Shown here: piece after piece, positions 25,861-33,427 of the stretch
How the letters are laid out: every line of letters begins with the position of its first letter
Numbering within the stretch: the first letter of the stretch is position 1
Source of the DNA: Petrotoga mexicana DSM 14811
Lineage (GTDB): Bacteria > Thermotogota > Thermotogae > Petrotogales > Petrotogaceae
Assembly (NCBI RefSeq): GCF_002895565.1
Contig: NZ_AZRN01000010.1
Coordinates: forward strand, 1-64,000
Direction: 5' to 3'
DNA length: 64,000 nt
Program-made: the position numbers and the translations under genes
Notes under the pieces: generated by a model
What the model saw: the letters and a program-made list of their open reading frames with translations, nothing else
The model's database searches: none
Told to the model about the DNA's origin: nothing

Positions 25861-26418
25861 TTATGCTCTTTCTAGGTAATCTCCAGTGCGAGTGTCTACT
25901 TTTATTTTTTGGCCTCTTTCCACAAAAAAAGGAACAGTGGTTTTCAGGCCAGTTTCTAACGTTGCTGGTTTGCCCCCACCTGACACGGTGTTTCCTTTGA
26001 AGTTAGGCTCAGTGTCTGTAACGGTTAGAATCACAACGGTGGGAAGTTGAATGGAAATAGGATTCCCGTTAAAGAAGATTAGATCAACTTCCAAATTTTC
26101 GGTTAAATAATATTTTTCTTCTTCTAATTCTTGAGCAGGTAAAGAATATTGTTCATATGTATCGAGTAGCATAAAGTAATAATGATCACCATCATTATAT
26201 AAAAACTGGGCTTTCCTAAAACTTATATCAGCTTCCTGAACCTTTTCACCGCTAGAAAAACTAACCTCTTTTATCAAGCCTGTCATGACGTTTTTTAAAC
26301 GGGTTCTAATTAAACCACTACCTCTTCCCATAAAATGTTTATTGGCTTCAACTACACGATAAACTTCGTTTTGGTAAACGATGAAATTTCCTTTTCTTAA
26401 GTCTCCTACGTCGATCAT
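25861..26418 (-). CDS. efp: Translation elongation factor P
   Basis: EF-P relieves ribosomes stalled at polyproline stretches. The 185-residue protein has the three-domain EF-P layout and C-terminal signature [20 protein letters not shown]. The tip loop of domain I reads HFMGRGSG with Arg32 where Lys is modified in E. coli; this is usual in Thermotogota. AGGAGG precedes the ATG. It is monocistronic, between terminators. Confidence 0.96.
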   Translation of the reverse strand: MIDVGDLRKGNFIVYQNEVYRVVEANKHFMGRGSGLIRTRLKNVMTGLIKEVSFSSGEKVQEADISFRKAQFLYNDGDHYYFMLLDTYEQYSLPAQELEEEKYYLTENLEVDLIFFNGNPISIQLPTVVILTVTDTEPNFKGNTVSGGGKPATLETGLKTTVPFFVERGQKIKVDTRTGDYLERA

Positions 26419-26535
26419 TCATTTTCCTCCTTGGTTTTTCAATCAATCTCACTTAGGGTAATAATAAGAGCTATCGCCTTGAAATCATAATAACTTAATT
26501 ATATTTAAAAATAAGTAAAACTTCATTCCAGAATA

Positions 26536-26564
26536 AATTTAACAATTATTTTTTAACTTGTCAA
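26536..26564 (-). promoter_or_regulatory. Putative efp promoter
   Basis: On the minus strand TTGACA (26559-26564) and TAAATT (26536-26541) are 17 bp apart, about 118 bp before the efp start. The 329-bp gap between efp and the cold-shock gene holds this and the cold-shock promoter. Confidence 0.6.
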
Positions 26565-26656
26565 GTCTTTTCTTGTATATTTTTTTAAAAACTTGTAGCT
26601 AATTATCTTTGCGTTAGATTTACTTATATTTCATCTTTTGTTTATAAAAAATTAAC

Positions 26657-26685
26657 TTGCATTTCTATCCTTTTTGTATTATAAT
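26657..26685 (+). promoter_or_regulatory. Promoter of the cold-shock gene
   Basis: TTGCAT (26657-26662), 17-bp spacer, TATAAT (26680-26685). The predicted start near 26692 leaves a ~56-nt leader before the GTG at 26748. Confidence 0.75.
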
Positions 26686-26747
26686 AGCTTTGGAACACAT
26701 TCCGTATGCTGCAATGGGTGGCACGGTAGAAATTTGGAGGTAACAAA

Positions 26748-26945
26748 GTGAAAGGTAAAGTAAAGTGGTTTGATTCAAAGAAAGGTTATGGCTTCATCAC
26801 TGGGGAAGATGGGAACGATGTATTTGTTCACTTCTCAGCTGTTCAAATGGATGGCTACAGAAAGTTAGAAGAAGATGAGGAAGTTGAATTTGAAGTAGTT
26901 GAAGGCGACAAAGGTCCTCAAGCTTCAAATGTAAGACCCTTATAA
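26748..26945 (+). CDS. Cold-shock protein (CspA/CspB family)
   Basis: This 65-residue single OB-fold RNA chaperone has RNP1 KGYGFIT (residues 12-18) and RNP2 VFVHFS (25-30). It binds single-stranded RNA and DNA and prevents secondary structure. The GTG start has TTGGAGG upstream. It is monocistronic with its own promoter and terminator and is likely abundant. Confidence 0.96.
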   Translation: MKGKVKWFDSKKGYGFITGEDGNDVFVHFSAVQMDGYRKLEEDEEVEFEVVEGDKGPQASNVRPL

Positions 26946-26982
26946 CCCTTATAAGTGTATACCATAATCTAAACCCAAAATA

Positions 26983-27011
26983 CACCAAGGAGCGCGAAAG
27001 CGCTCCTTTAT
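26983..27011. terminator. Bidirectional terminator between cold-shock gene and deoC
   Basis: AAGGAGCGC, GAAA tetraloop, GCGCTCCTT, then a T-rich tract. It suits the two converging genes. Confidence 0.9.
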
Positions 27012-27761
27012 TTATATCCTTCCTTGAATTATCTTTAGTCCTGAACTCGTTCCTATCCTATCTGCTCCACAACCAATCATTTTTAAAGCTGTTTCCAAGT
27101 CTCTGACCCCTCCAGATGCTTTTACTCTCATATCATTTCCCACAAGAAACTTCATCAAAGCCACGTCCTCCAATTCAGCACCGCCGCTTCCAAAGCCGGT
27201 AGAGGTTTTAACAAAATCAGCACCAGCTAGTTTTGAAATTACAACAGCGGCTATCTTTTCTTCCTTCGAAAGATAACAGGTTTCAATGATAACTTTTAAC
27301 AATTTTTTAGCATCTTTAGTCAATGGAGAAATAGCATGTATTTCTTCATAAATATAATCATACTGTTGTGCCTTAAGCCTTCCTATGTTCAAAACCATAT
27401 CTAATTCATCTGCGCCATTTTTAATCGAATTTTCAGATTCGTACACTTTTGTTTCTATAGTATTGGCTCCCAAAGGGAATCCAATCACTGTTGCTACTTT
27501 CACATCACTATCTGTAAGGATTTCTTTTGATAAACTCACATAAGTTGGATTAATACAAACCGCGTAGAAATTGTTATCTTTGGCTTCCTTGCATAGTGCT
27601 TGTATATCTAAAGGTGTTGAGGATGCTTTAAGCAAAGTATGATCAATATATTTTGCCACTTCTTGGGGTTTTAAATTTGCCTGTCTTTCCTCAAAAGTGA
27701 ATTCCTTTTCAACTCTTCTTGTTTCATTTTTGATTATCTTTTCTAATTCTGAGATTCTCAT
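27012..27761 (-). CDS. deoC: Deoxyribose-phosphate aldolase
   Basis: DeoC splits 2-deoxyribose-5-phosphate into glyceraldehyde-3-phosphate and acetaldehyde in nucleoside breakdown. The 249-residue protein has IDHTLLK near residue 39, the Schiff-base lysine motif ADFVKTSTGFG near 183 and the phosphate-binding VKASGGVRD near 212. An N-terminal extension of ~35 residues is common in thermophile DeoC. AAAGGAG precedes the ATG. No other nucleoside catabolic gene is adjacent. Confidence 0.95.
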   Translation of the reverse strand: MRISELEKIIKNETRRVEKEFTFEERQANLKPQEVAKYIDHTLLKASSTPLDIQALCKEAKDNNFYAVCINPTYVSLSKEILTDSDVKVATVIGFPLGANTIETKVYESENSIKNGADELDMVLNIGRLKAQQYDYIYEEIHAISPLTKDAKKLLKVIIETCYLSKEEKIAAVVISKLAGADFVKTSTGFGSGGAELEDVALMKFLVGNDMRVKASGGVRDLETALKMIGCGADRIGTSSGLKIIQGRI

Positions 27762-27844
27762 ATTTTAACTCCTTTCCCTAAATAATAAAATTGTTTTTCA
27801 AAAATAATTACTAAAATATTTTATCATATTTGAAAAAAATGTGG

Positions 27845-27850
27845 TATAAT
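27845..27850 (+). promoter_or_regulatory. -10 box of the thiamine operon
   Basis: TATAAT lies 22 bp before the TPP aptamer; the -35 region is weak (TATCAT at 27822-27827, 17 bp away). Confidence 0.55.
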
Positions 27851-27872
27851 GAAATCAAAAGTGAATAATAAA

Positions 27873-27960
27873 TAGCCAGGGGAGCTGAAAGGCTGAGAGG
27901 ATGCATAACAGACATCGACCCTGACTACCTGATCTGGATAATACCAGCGAAGGGAGGCTA
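27873..27960 (+). ncRNA. TPP riboswitch (THI element) aptamer
   Basis: The conserved THI-box segments are present in order: GGGGAGC, CTGAGAGGATG, ACCCTGACTACCTGATCTGG and ATAATACCAGCGAAGGGA. P1 is closed by TAGCC (27873-27877) with GGCTA (27956-27960). It senses thiamine pyrophosphate. Every downstream gene up to thiP is thiamine-related except one methyltransferase, in agreement with this call. Confidence 0.97.
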
Positions 27961-27978
27961 AAAATATGTATTCAATTT

Positions 27979-28017
27979 AATCCTGTTCTCACTTTGCTGG
28001 TGAAGAACAGGATTTTT
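27979..28017 (+). terminator. Riboswitch-controlled terminator
   Basis: AATCCTGTTCT (27979-27989) pairs perfectly with AGAACAGGATT (28004-28014), followed by a T tract. Its loop CTTTGCTGGT (27992-28001) is complementary to ACCAGCGAAG in the aptamer core (27943-27952), so aptamer-bound and antiterminated states look mutually exclusive. Confidence 0.85.
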
Positions 28018-28040
28018 ATTTTGCATAACAGGAGGTGAGT

Positions 28041-28829
28041 ATTATAAAACTAGGATTAACGATAGCCGGTTCTGATTCAGGTGGAGGTGCTGGTATACAA
28101 GCAGATATTAAAACTTTTTCTGCCCATGGCGTTTTTGGAATGAGTGTTATTACTTCTGTAACCGCTCAAAACACGATGGGTGTTTTGGGCATAGAAGATT
28201 TAACTCCTAAAATGGTATTGTTGCAAATGAAGGCTGTTTTTGAAGATCTCTTTCCCGATGCAGTGAAAATAGGAATGGTTTCCAATGAAAAGATAATCAA
28301 AACTATAGCAAATGGATTAAGAGAGTACAAGCCTAAAAACATTGTTTTGGACCCAGTAATGGTTTCCAAAAGTGGAGTTCATTTGTTAAAAGAGGACGCT
28401 ATCAATGCTTTAAAAAGTGAACTCATTCCGTTGAGCTTGGTAGTAACTCCAAACTTGATGGAAGCCGAAGTACTAACGGGGATAAAAGTTGGTTCTGTAA
28501 AAGATATGAGAAACGCCGCAAAGAAAATTGTGGAGCTTGGAGCTCAAAGTGTGGTAGTAAAGGGAGGACATTTGATAGAAGACGCCATCGATGTATATTA
28601 TGATGGAAAGGATTTTTTTGAAGTTTCTTCCGAAAGGATACCAACCAAAAATACTCATGGCACAGGCTGCACTTTCTCTTCCGCAATTGCTGCTAACTTA
28701 GCTTTAGGATATGAACTTTTTGATTCTATTAAAAGAGCTAAAGAATACATCACAGGTGCAATTAGAAATTCACTATCTATAGGTCATGGGGTAGGACCAA
28801 CAAATCATTTCTGGAGGTGGAATTTGTGA
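28041..28829 (+). CDS. thiD: Hydroxymethylpyrimidine (phosphate) kinase
   Basis: ThiD phosphorylates HMP and HMP-P to HMP-PP. The ~262-residue protein has the ribokinase-fold ThiD motifs [17 protein letters not shown] near residue 10, PDAVKIGM near 75 and the catalytic [12 protein letters not shown] near 210. The in-frame GTG at 28035 is buried in a perfect AGGAGGTGA ribosome binding site (28030-28038), so translation more likely begins at ATT 28041 or ATA 28044; 28041 is given. First gene of the TPP-controlled operon. Confidence 0.92.
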   Translation: MIKLGLTIAGSDSGGGAGIQADIKTFSAHGVFGMSVITSVTAQNTMGVLGIEDLTPKMVLLQMKAVFEDLFPDAVKIGMVSNEKIIKTIANGLREYKPKNIVLDPVMVSKSGVHLLKEDAINALKSELIPLSLVVTPNLMEAEVLTGIKVGSVKDMRNAAKKIVELGAQSVVVKGGHLIEDAIDVYYDGKDFFEVSSERIPTKNTHGTGCTFSSAIAANLALGYELFDSIKRAKEYITGAIRNSLSIGHGVGPTNHFWRWNL

Positions 28830-29536
28830 GAAAGAGTGATGGACAAGTGGTTGAAAGAAAACTAGGTAATATTCAAGCTTTTAACGAAGGAGCGGTAGAC
28901 TTTGAAACTTGGTTCAAAAATAATGAAAAATTGTTCTATTCTGAGCTTAATGCCTTAAAAAAAATGGTGATAAATCCAGAAAAATGTATAAGTATCGGCA
29001 TAGGGGATGGTTTGTTTGCTGAAAAACTGGGTATAAAAATTGGAGTAGAACCATCAAAAAGCATGGCGGAACTGGCAAGAAAAAGGGGTATAAAGGTCAT
29101 AGAAGCAAAAGCTGAGGATCTGCCTTTTGAAGACTCAAGTTGTACACAACTTTTGTTAGGGACCATTCTTTGCTATGTTGAGAATCAAGAAAAAGCAATT
29201 GAGGAAGCATATAGAGTTTTAAAAAAGGATGGAGAAGTAATTGTCTCCATTTTGCCAGCGGAAGGGCCTTTTGCTTTATTGTATCGAGTAGCTAAGAATG
29301 AAGGTTATTATGACGAAAAAATATCCCCAAAAATCCCTTACCCGTTAAAATTTATTGAAAAGGCAAATTGGATTGCCAGTGATGAATTAATAGATCTAAT
29401 GGAAAAAGTTGGTTTTAGGGATATCCAATCTGTACAAACATTAATTAATAACCCAAAATACTGTGATGAAGAGATTGAAGAAGCTATTCCAGGTTATAAG
29501 AAAGGTAGCTATATAGTATTTAAAGGGGTTAAATGA
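28826..29536 (+). CDS. SAM-dependent methyltransferase (class I)
   Basis: The 236-residue protein has a Rossmann methyltransferase core: SIGIGDGLFAEKLG near residue 55 (a modified motif I), GVEPSKSMAELARKRG (motif II), AKAEDLPFEDSS and EEAYRVLKKDGEVIVSI. The substrate is unknown. GTG at 28826 overlaps the thiD stop and has GGAGGTGG at 28813-28820; the upstream GTG at 28817 is inside that site. Its place inside a thiamine operon is odd; a role in precursor salvage is only a guess. Confidence 0.82.
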   Translation: MRKSDGQVVERKLGNIQAFNEGAVDFETWFKNNEKLFYSELNALKKMVINPEKCISIGIGDGLFAEKLGIKIGVEPSKSMAELARKRGIKVIEAKAEDLPFEDSSCTQLLLGTILCYVENQEKAIEEAYRVLKKDGEVIVSILPAEGPFALLYRVAKNEGYYDEKISPKIPYPLKFIEKANWIASDELIDLMEKVGFRDIQSVQTLINNPKYCDEEIEEAIPGYKKGSYIVFKGVK

Positions 29537-29537
29537 A

Positions 29538-30194
29538 ATGGATTTTTCTCATATTAAAGATCACACAAAAAAAGAATTAGAGAAATTAATTAACCATCCT
29601 TTTATGGAAGAACTCTATACTGGAGAATTATCTTTTGAGAAATTCGTATTCTTTTTAAAACAAGATTTTCATTATCTAGAGCAATCAATGAAAAATATGG
29701 GGATTTTGATAGCAAAAGCGGAAGATCTTACCGCCAGGAGGATGTTAATAAATATTTTATATAACGAATCAGAAATAGAATTTAAAAATTATTTAAATTT
29801 GCTTGATTTCTTGAATATAGATCCCTCAACATTAAAAAGTATAGATCTTACTAGAGCGAATATTGCTTATAGTAACTATCTTATTTCTCAAAGTGCACAA
29901 AAATCTTTTGTAGTTGGTATGGCAGCCCTTTTGCCTTGTTATTATAGTTACTTAGAAATATACCAATATCACAAAGACAAGCTTAGCAATAATGAAAATG
30001 ATATATATTTAAAATGGGCATCGACTTATGATGAAGCAAAATACAAGAAGTTAGTTGGAGATCTAATTTATATTTTTGAATTATATCTAAATTCAGAAAA
30101 AGAAGAAGAAATAACCCGGGCATATAAAAACTCTCTTAAATTCGAATACGAATTTCTTGAAGACGCCTATTATCAAAAGATTTGGAAGCTTTAG
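29538..30194 (+). CDS. tenA: TenA-family thiaminase II / aminopyrimidine salvage protein
   Basis: The 218-residue helical protein matches TenA: HPFMEELYTGELSFEKFVFFLKQD near residue 15, the dyad-type NES near 75, and ALLPCYYSYLEI near 130 with the likely catalytic Cys. TenA hydrolyses thiamine breakdown products such as aminomethyl-HMP to HMP, feeding ThiD. The ATG follows AAAGGGG. The gene's last 24 bp lie inside the upstream copy of a 64-bp direct repeat. Confidence 0.9.
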   Translation: MDFSHIKDHTKKELEKLINHPFMEELYTGELSFEKFVFFLKQDFHYLEQSMKNMGILIAKAEDLTARRMLINILYNESEIEFKNYLNLLDFLNIDPSTLKSIDLTRANIAYSNYLISQSAQKSFVVGMAALLPCYYSYLEIYQYHKDKLSNNENDIYLKWASTYDEAKYKKLVGDLIYIFELYLNSEKEEEITRAYKNSLKFEYEFLEDAYYQKIWKL

Positions 30195-30234
30195 AGAGAT
30201 GAAAAATATGAATGTGAAGTTCCATGGAATAACT
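30171..30234 (+). repeat. 64-bp direct repeat, left copy
   Basis: This copy covers the end of tenA and the beginning of an abortive thiE reading frame. It matches 31923-31986 with two differences. The thiE ribosome binding site is GGAAG here and GGAGG in the right copy, and the thiE sequence stops matching after the repeat. Confidence 0.85.
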
Positions 30235-30352
30235 ACTGAAAAATTTATACGAACTACTGCTTTAAGATACATTATGATAATCTTGAAATTCTATGAAAGT
30301 CAAAGCTGTATAAAGAAAAACAAAACATTTATTGAGATAGGGAAAAGATAAA
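30199..30352 (+). pseudogene. Truncated thiE start (remnant) and junction sequence
   Basis: ATGAAAAATATGAATGTGAA at 30199 is the same start as intact thiE at 31951, but similarity is lost after about 12 codons. The frame runs on for ~50 codons of unrelated sequence to 30351. It is taken as a broken 5' copy of thiE left by insertion of the thiM1 cassette. Confidence 0.6.
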
Positions 30353-31189
30353 ATGATTAATAAAAAGGATATTCAAAACCAAATAATTCAGGCGGTTGAA
30401 ATAGTAAGACGGGAAAATCCTATAGTGGGATCAATTACCAACACTGTAACAATTAATTTTGTGGCTAATGCTCAACTTGCCGTCGGTGGTTCCGCTGCTA
30501 TGGTTTATTTACCTGATGAAGGTGAATTTTTGGCAAAAGCCAGTGAAGCTACTTATATAAACTTTGGGACATTTATACCACTTTATGAGCAAACTTTACC
30601 TCGTGTATCAAAAGCTTTGCATGAAGCACGAAAGCCATGGGTACTTGATCCGGTAGCAGTGGGTATCGGTTCCCTTAGAACTCAGCTTTTGCTGGAATTA
30701 AAAAAGTATAAACCTACTGTAATTAGAGGGAACGCTTCGGAAATTCTAGCATTGGCTGGCTTATGGGAATTAGAAGGTGGTACAGCTCTATCCACTGTTC
30801 GCGGTGTTGACTCAACGGATTCCGTAACTTCTGCTAAGAATGCGGCTGTTGCGCTGGCAAAGTGTACAGGAGGAGCAGTGGCCGTATCAGGCAAAACGGA
30901 TTTAATAACCGATGGTTCCGTCATAGCCTTTTCTCATGGAGGGTCACATTTTATGGGGAAAATTACTGGGGCGGGCTGTTCGTTGGGTGGAGTCGTTGCG
31001 GTCTATGCAACGGCCGCTTCACCATTTATTGCGGCGCTTACTGCTAGTGCAGTTTATAATTTAGCGGGAACTCGTGCTGAAAAAAAGGTGGACGGTCCCG
31101 GTAGTTTTCAAATTCAGTTTCTTGATGAACTGTATAAAGCGAACGCGGGGGACATTGCTAACAATCCATTTGAAATTGAGGAGGTTTAA
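30353..31189 (+). CDS. thiM: Hydroxyethylthiazole kinase, copy 1 (cassette-borne)
   Basis: ThiM phosphorylates 4-methyl-5-hydroxyethylthiazole. The 278-residue protein has the family motifs SITNTVTINFVANAQLAVGG near residue 25, WVLDPVAVG near 95, VIRGNASEILAL near 125 and the catalytic ITGAGCSLGG near 208. It differs clearly from the second ThiM at 32.6 kb. It is one of two intact genes in the segment between the 64-bp direct repeats and looks acquired: GC-richer, with CCG/GCG-rich codons. Only a weak ribosome binding site precedes it. Confidence 0.93.
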   Translation: MINKKDIQNQIIQAVEIVRRENPIVGSITNTVTINFVANAQLAVGGSAAMVYLPDEGEFLAKASEATYINFGTFIPLYEQTLPRVSKALHEARKPWVLDPVAVGIGSLRTQLLLELKKYKPTVIRGNASEILALAGLWELEGGTALSTVRGVDSTDSVTSAKNAAVALAKCTGGAVAVSGKTDLITDGSVIAFSHGGSHFMGKITGAGCSLGGVVAVYATAASPFIAALTASAVYNLAGTRAEKKVDGPGSFQIQFLDELYKANAGDIANNPFEIEEV

Positions 31190-31192
31190 TCT

Positions 31193-31519
31193 ATGAATAC
31201 ATTAATTGCTGTTGCCATAGCACCTATTGGTATAGGTGATGAGCTTGCACCTAAAGTAGCTGAAGTTATAAAAGTAATTCGTGATTCGGGTTTACCTTAT
31301 CACACAACTTCTATGTTTACAGAGATAGAAGGTGAGTGGGATGAAGTAATGAAAGTCGTTAAAGATGCAACATTTGTACTTGCTAACGAGGGTATCCGTA
31401 CCGAAGTTGTTCTAAAAGCTGACATACGTCCTGGGTTTAAAAATATGATGAATGCAAAAGTCAATAAAATCAACGATATTTTGGACGGAAAAAATAATGA
31501 GCATCAGAAAAACATTTGA
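31193..31519 (+). CDS. Thiamine-binding protein (MTH1187/YkoF-like family)
   Basis: The 108-residue protein matches the small MTH1187-type family: IAVAIAPIGIGDELAPKVAEVIKVI at the start, YHTTSMFTEIEGEWDEVMKVV in the middle. Members bind thiamine or HMP-like ligands and often sit next to thiamine transport or salvage genes, as here. It follows thiM copy 1 by 3 bp with GGAGG before the ATG, and belongs to the inserted cassette. Confidence 0.82.
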   Translation: MNTLIAVAIAPIGIGDELAPKVAEVIKVIRDSGLPYHTTSMFTEIEGEWDEVMKVVKDATFVLANEGIRTEVVLKADIRPGFKNMMNAKVNKINDILDGKNNEHQKNI

Positions 31520-31922
31520 TATATCGGAATACTTAGTTGTGGGCCCTGATAGAAGTTTGTCGGGAATACTTGGGAGAAGATTCAATTATTGGCTTATCGG
31601 CATGAACAAATGAGTTATTTGAATATATCAGAACTGCGGATGTATCTCAGATTGATTATTTTGATGCCGGTCTATAATTAGCTCAAACCGGGGTTCATGG
31701 TTTTTTCGTGGTCACCGCTGTATCTGAAGCTGATGATCCAAAATCGGCGGCCACTAATCTGGTAAAAGCCTGGAACTTATATTCTACAGTGGGCCATAAA
31801 GTTTTAAGTGAAAAACAGATTAAGATATGATTAAAGGAGTAATTTTTTGCTTTAGACAGAGTCAGACTGGACGCTATGCCGTCTAAGATGCAGAGAATCA
31901 TTTTTAACCTTATTGTTCCGCT
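31520..31922 (+). pseudogene. Gene remnants at the end of the cassette
   Basis: The 400-bp stretch has no intact ORF but shows coding-like pieces. A frame at 31633-31830 reads EYIRTADVSQIDYFDAG, stop, then LAQTGVHGFFVVTAVSEADD and ends at a TGA. Another at 31853-31922 reads ALDRVRLDAMPSKMQRIIF and runs in frame into thiE. Several stops and frame breaks are present. I do not recognise the ancestral proteins. It is taken as decayed cargo of the inserted segment. Confidence 0.6.
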
Positions 31923-31986
31923 TATCAAAAGATTTGGAGGCTTTAGAGAGATGAAAAATATGAATGTGAAGTTCTATGGAATAACT
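31923..31986 (+). repeat. 64-bp direct repeat, right copy
   Basis: Matches 30171-30234 with two differences. It contains the thiE ribosome binding site (GGAGG, 31936-31940) and first codons. Confidence 0.85.
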
Positions 31987-32613
31987 GACAGATCGTATCT
32001 AAAGGATCAGAATTTGATTGACGCAATAGAAAAAGCAATAAAAGGGGGCATAACTGTACTTCAACTCAGAGAAAAAGAGTTAAATTCAAGGGATTTTTAC
32101 TATCAAGCATTGAAGGTTAAAGAAGTAACGGATCATTATAGTATACCGTTGATAGTAAATGATAGAGTGGACATTGCTTTAGCTGTAGGAGCTGACGGTG
32201 TACACGTTGGGCAAGAGGATCTTCCTACAAAAATAGCTCGAAAGATCATAGGAAAAGAAAAAATATTAGGAGTATCGGTTGAAAATGTTGAACAGGCTAT
32301 CCAGGCACAAAAGGATGGAGCTGATTATTTGGGAGTAGGTCCGGTGTTCCCATCTCCTACTAAACCAGAAGCGAAAACAATTAGCATCGCTGAAGTTAAA
32401 AAAATCAAGGAGTCTGTCAACATTCCTGTAGTAGCGATTGGGGGAATAACTGCTGAAAATTTATATGATCTCATGAGAGAAACAAATGTGGATGGCGTTG
32501 CTGTTATATCGGCACTTTTTTCAGGTGATGTTGAAGAAAATGCCATACGTATACGCAAGGTAATTGAAAAAGTTGAAATAGTTAACGAAAGGAGCCAAAA
32601 AGATGGTAAATAA
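31951..32613 (+). CDS. thiE: Thiamine-phosphate synthase
   Basis: ThiE couples HMP-PP with thiazole phosphate to give thiamine phosphate. The 220-residue TIM-barrel protein shows VKFYGITDRS, TVLQLREKEL near residue 38, IVNDRVDIALAVGADGVHVGQEDLP near 70 and GVGPVFPSPTKP near 125. VVAIGGI is near 165. The start is ATG 31951; an in-frame extension upstream to 31876 comes from cassette remnants and is rejected. It was originally adjacent to tenA before the insertion. Confidence 0.94.
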   Translation: MKNMNVKFYGITDRSYLKDQNLIDAIEKAIKGGITVLQLREKELNSRDFYYQALKVKEVTDHYSIPLIVNDRVDIALAVGADGVHVGQEDLPTKIARKIIGKEKILGVSVENVEQAIQAQKDGADYLGVGPVFPSPTKPEAKTISIAEVKKIKESVNIPVVAIGGITAENLYDLMRETNVDGVAVISALFSGDVEENAIRIRKVIEKVEIVNERSQKDGK

Positions 32614-33400
32614 CATTTTAGATACAGTAAAAGTGAAAAAACCTCTGATACATCATATTACAAATATGGTAACAATAAATGACTGTGCCAATGTAACTTT
32701 AGCGGTAGGAGGGCTTCCAGTGATGGCCCATGCAATAGAGGAAGTCGAAGAGATGGTATCTAATTCCCAAGCGCTTGTACTTAATATTGGTACGTTAACT
32801 TTAGAACAAGTAAAGGCCATGATAAAAGCTGGGAAGAAAGCCAATTCACTTAATATTCCAGTCATCTTTGATCCTGTTGGTGCAGGAGCAACAAAAATAA
32901 GAACAGATGCTTCTAAAAAAATATTAGATGAAGTACAAATATCCGTTATAAAAGGGAACAAAGCAGAGATTGGTATTCTAACGGGTTCTGGTGGGAAAAT
33001 CAGAGGTGTAGAAGCGGAAAGTAACGATGAAAATATAGAGTCATATAAAAACTTTGCAAAAGAGTATCATTGTATAGTTGCAGCTTCAGGTGTTACAGAT
33101 ATTGTTAGTGATGGTAATACAGTGTATAAAGTTGATAATGGGCATTCTATGTTAGGGACTATCTCAGGTACAGGTTGCATGTTAACGTCTATTATTGCTA
33201 ATTTTTGTGCTGTGGAAAGTAATCATTTACAGGCAACCGTTTCAGCAATGGTTGCATTTGGACTAGCTGGTGAATTAGCTGCTTCACGTTCAGAGGTGAA
33301 AGGTCCTGCTTCTTTTAAAGAAGCGTTCTTTGATGAAATATATAACTTAACAGACGAAAAATTAAGTAGGGGTATAAAGGTACGTGGAGAAGTTAACTAA
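32603..33400 (+). CDS. thiM: Hydroxyethylthiazole kinase, copy 2
   Basis: The 265-residue ThiM has IHHITNMVTINDCANVTLAVGG near residue 15, VIFDPVGAGAT near 90, VIKGNKAEIGIL near 113 and the catalytic ISGTGCMLTS near 188. Its ATG overlaps the thiE end by 11 bp with AAAGGAG upstream. Because it is coupled to thiE and AT-rich like its neighbours, it is probably the resident copy. Confidence 0.94.
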   Translation: MVNNILDTVKVKKPLIHHITNMVTINDCANVTLAVGGLPVMAHAIEEVEEMVSNSQALVLNIGTLTLEQVKAMIKAGKKANSLNIPVIFDPVGAGATKIRTDASKKILDEVQISVIKGNKAEIGILTGSGGKIRGVEAESNDENIESYKNFAKEYHCIVAASGVTDIVSDGNTVYKVDNGHSMLGTISGTGCMLTSIIANFCAVESNHLQATVSAMVAFGLAGELAASRSEVKGPASFKEAFFDEIYNLTDEKLSRGIKVRGEVN

Positions 33401-33427
33401 ATAAATATTTAAAAGAGGTGAGTTAAG

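Noticed and set aside
30157-30351. A 64-codon gene after tenA
   Set aside because: It overlaps the tenA end, and its start is a truncated copy of thiE, so it is treated as a remnant.
31876-31950. Longer thiE starting at 31876
   Set aside because: The extra residues come from cassette remnants running in frame by chance. ATG 31951 has a proper GGAGG and matches ThiE length.
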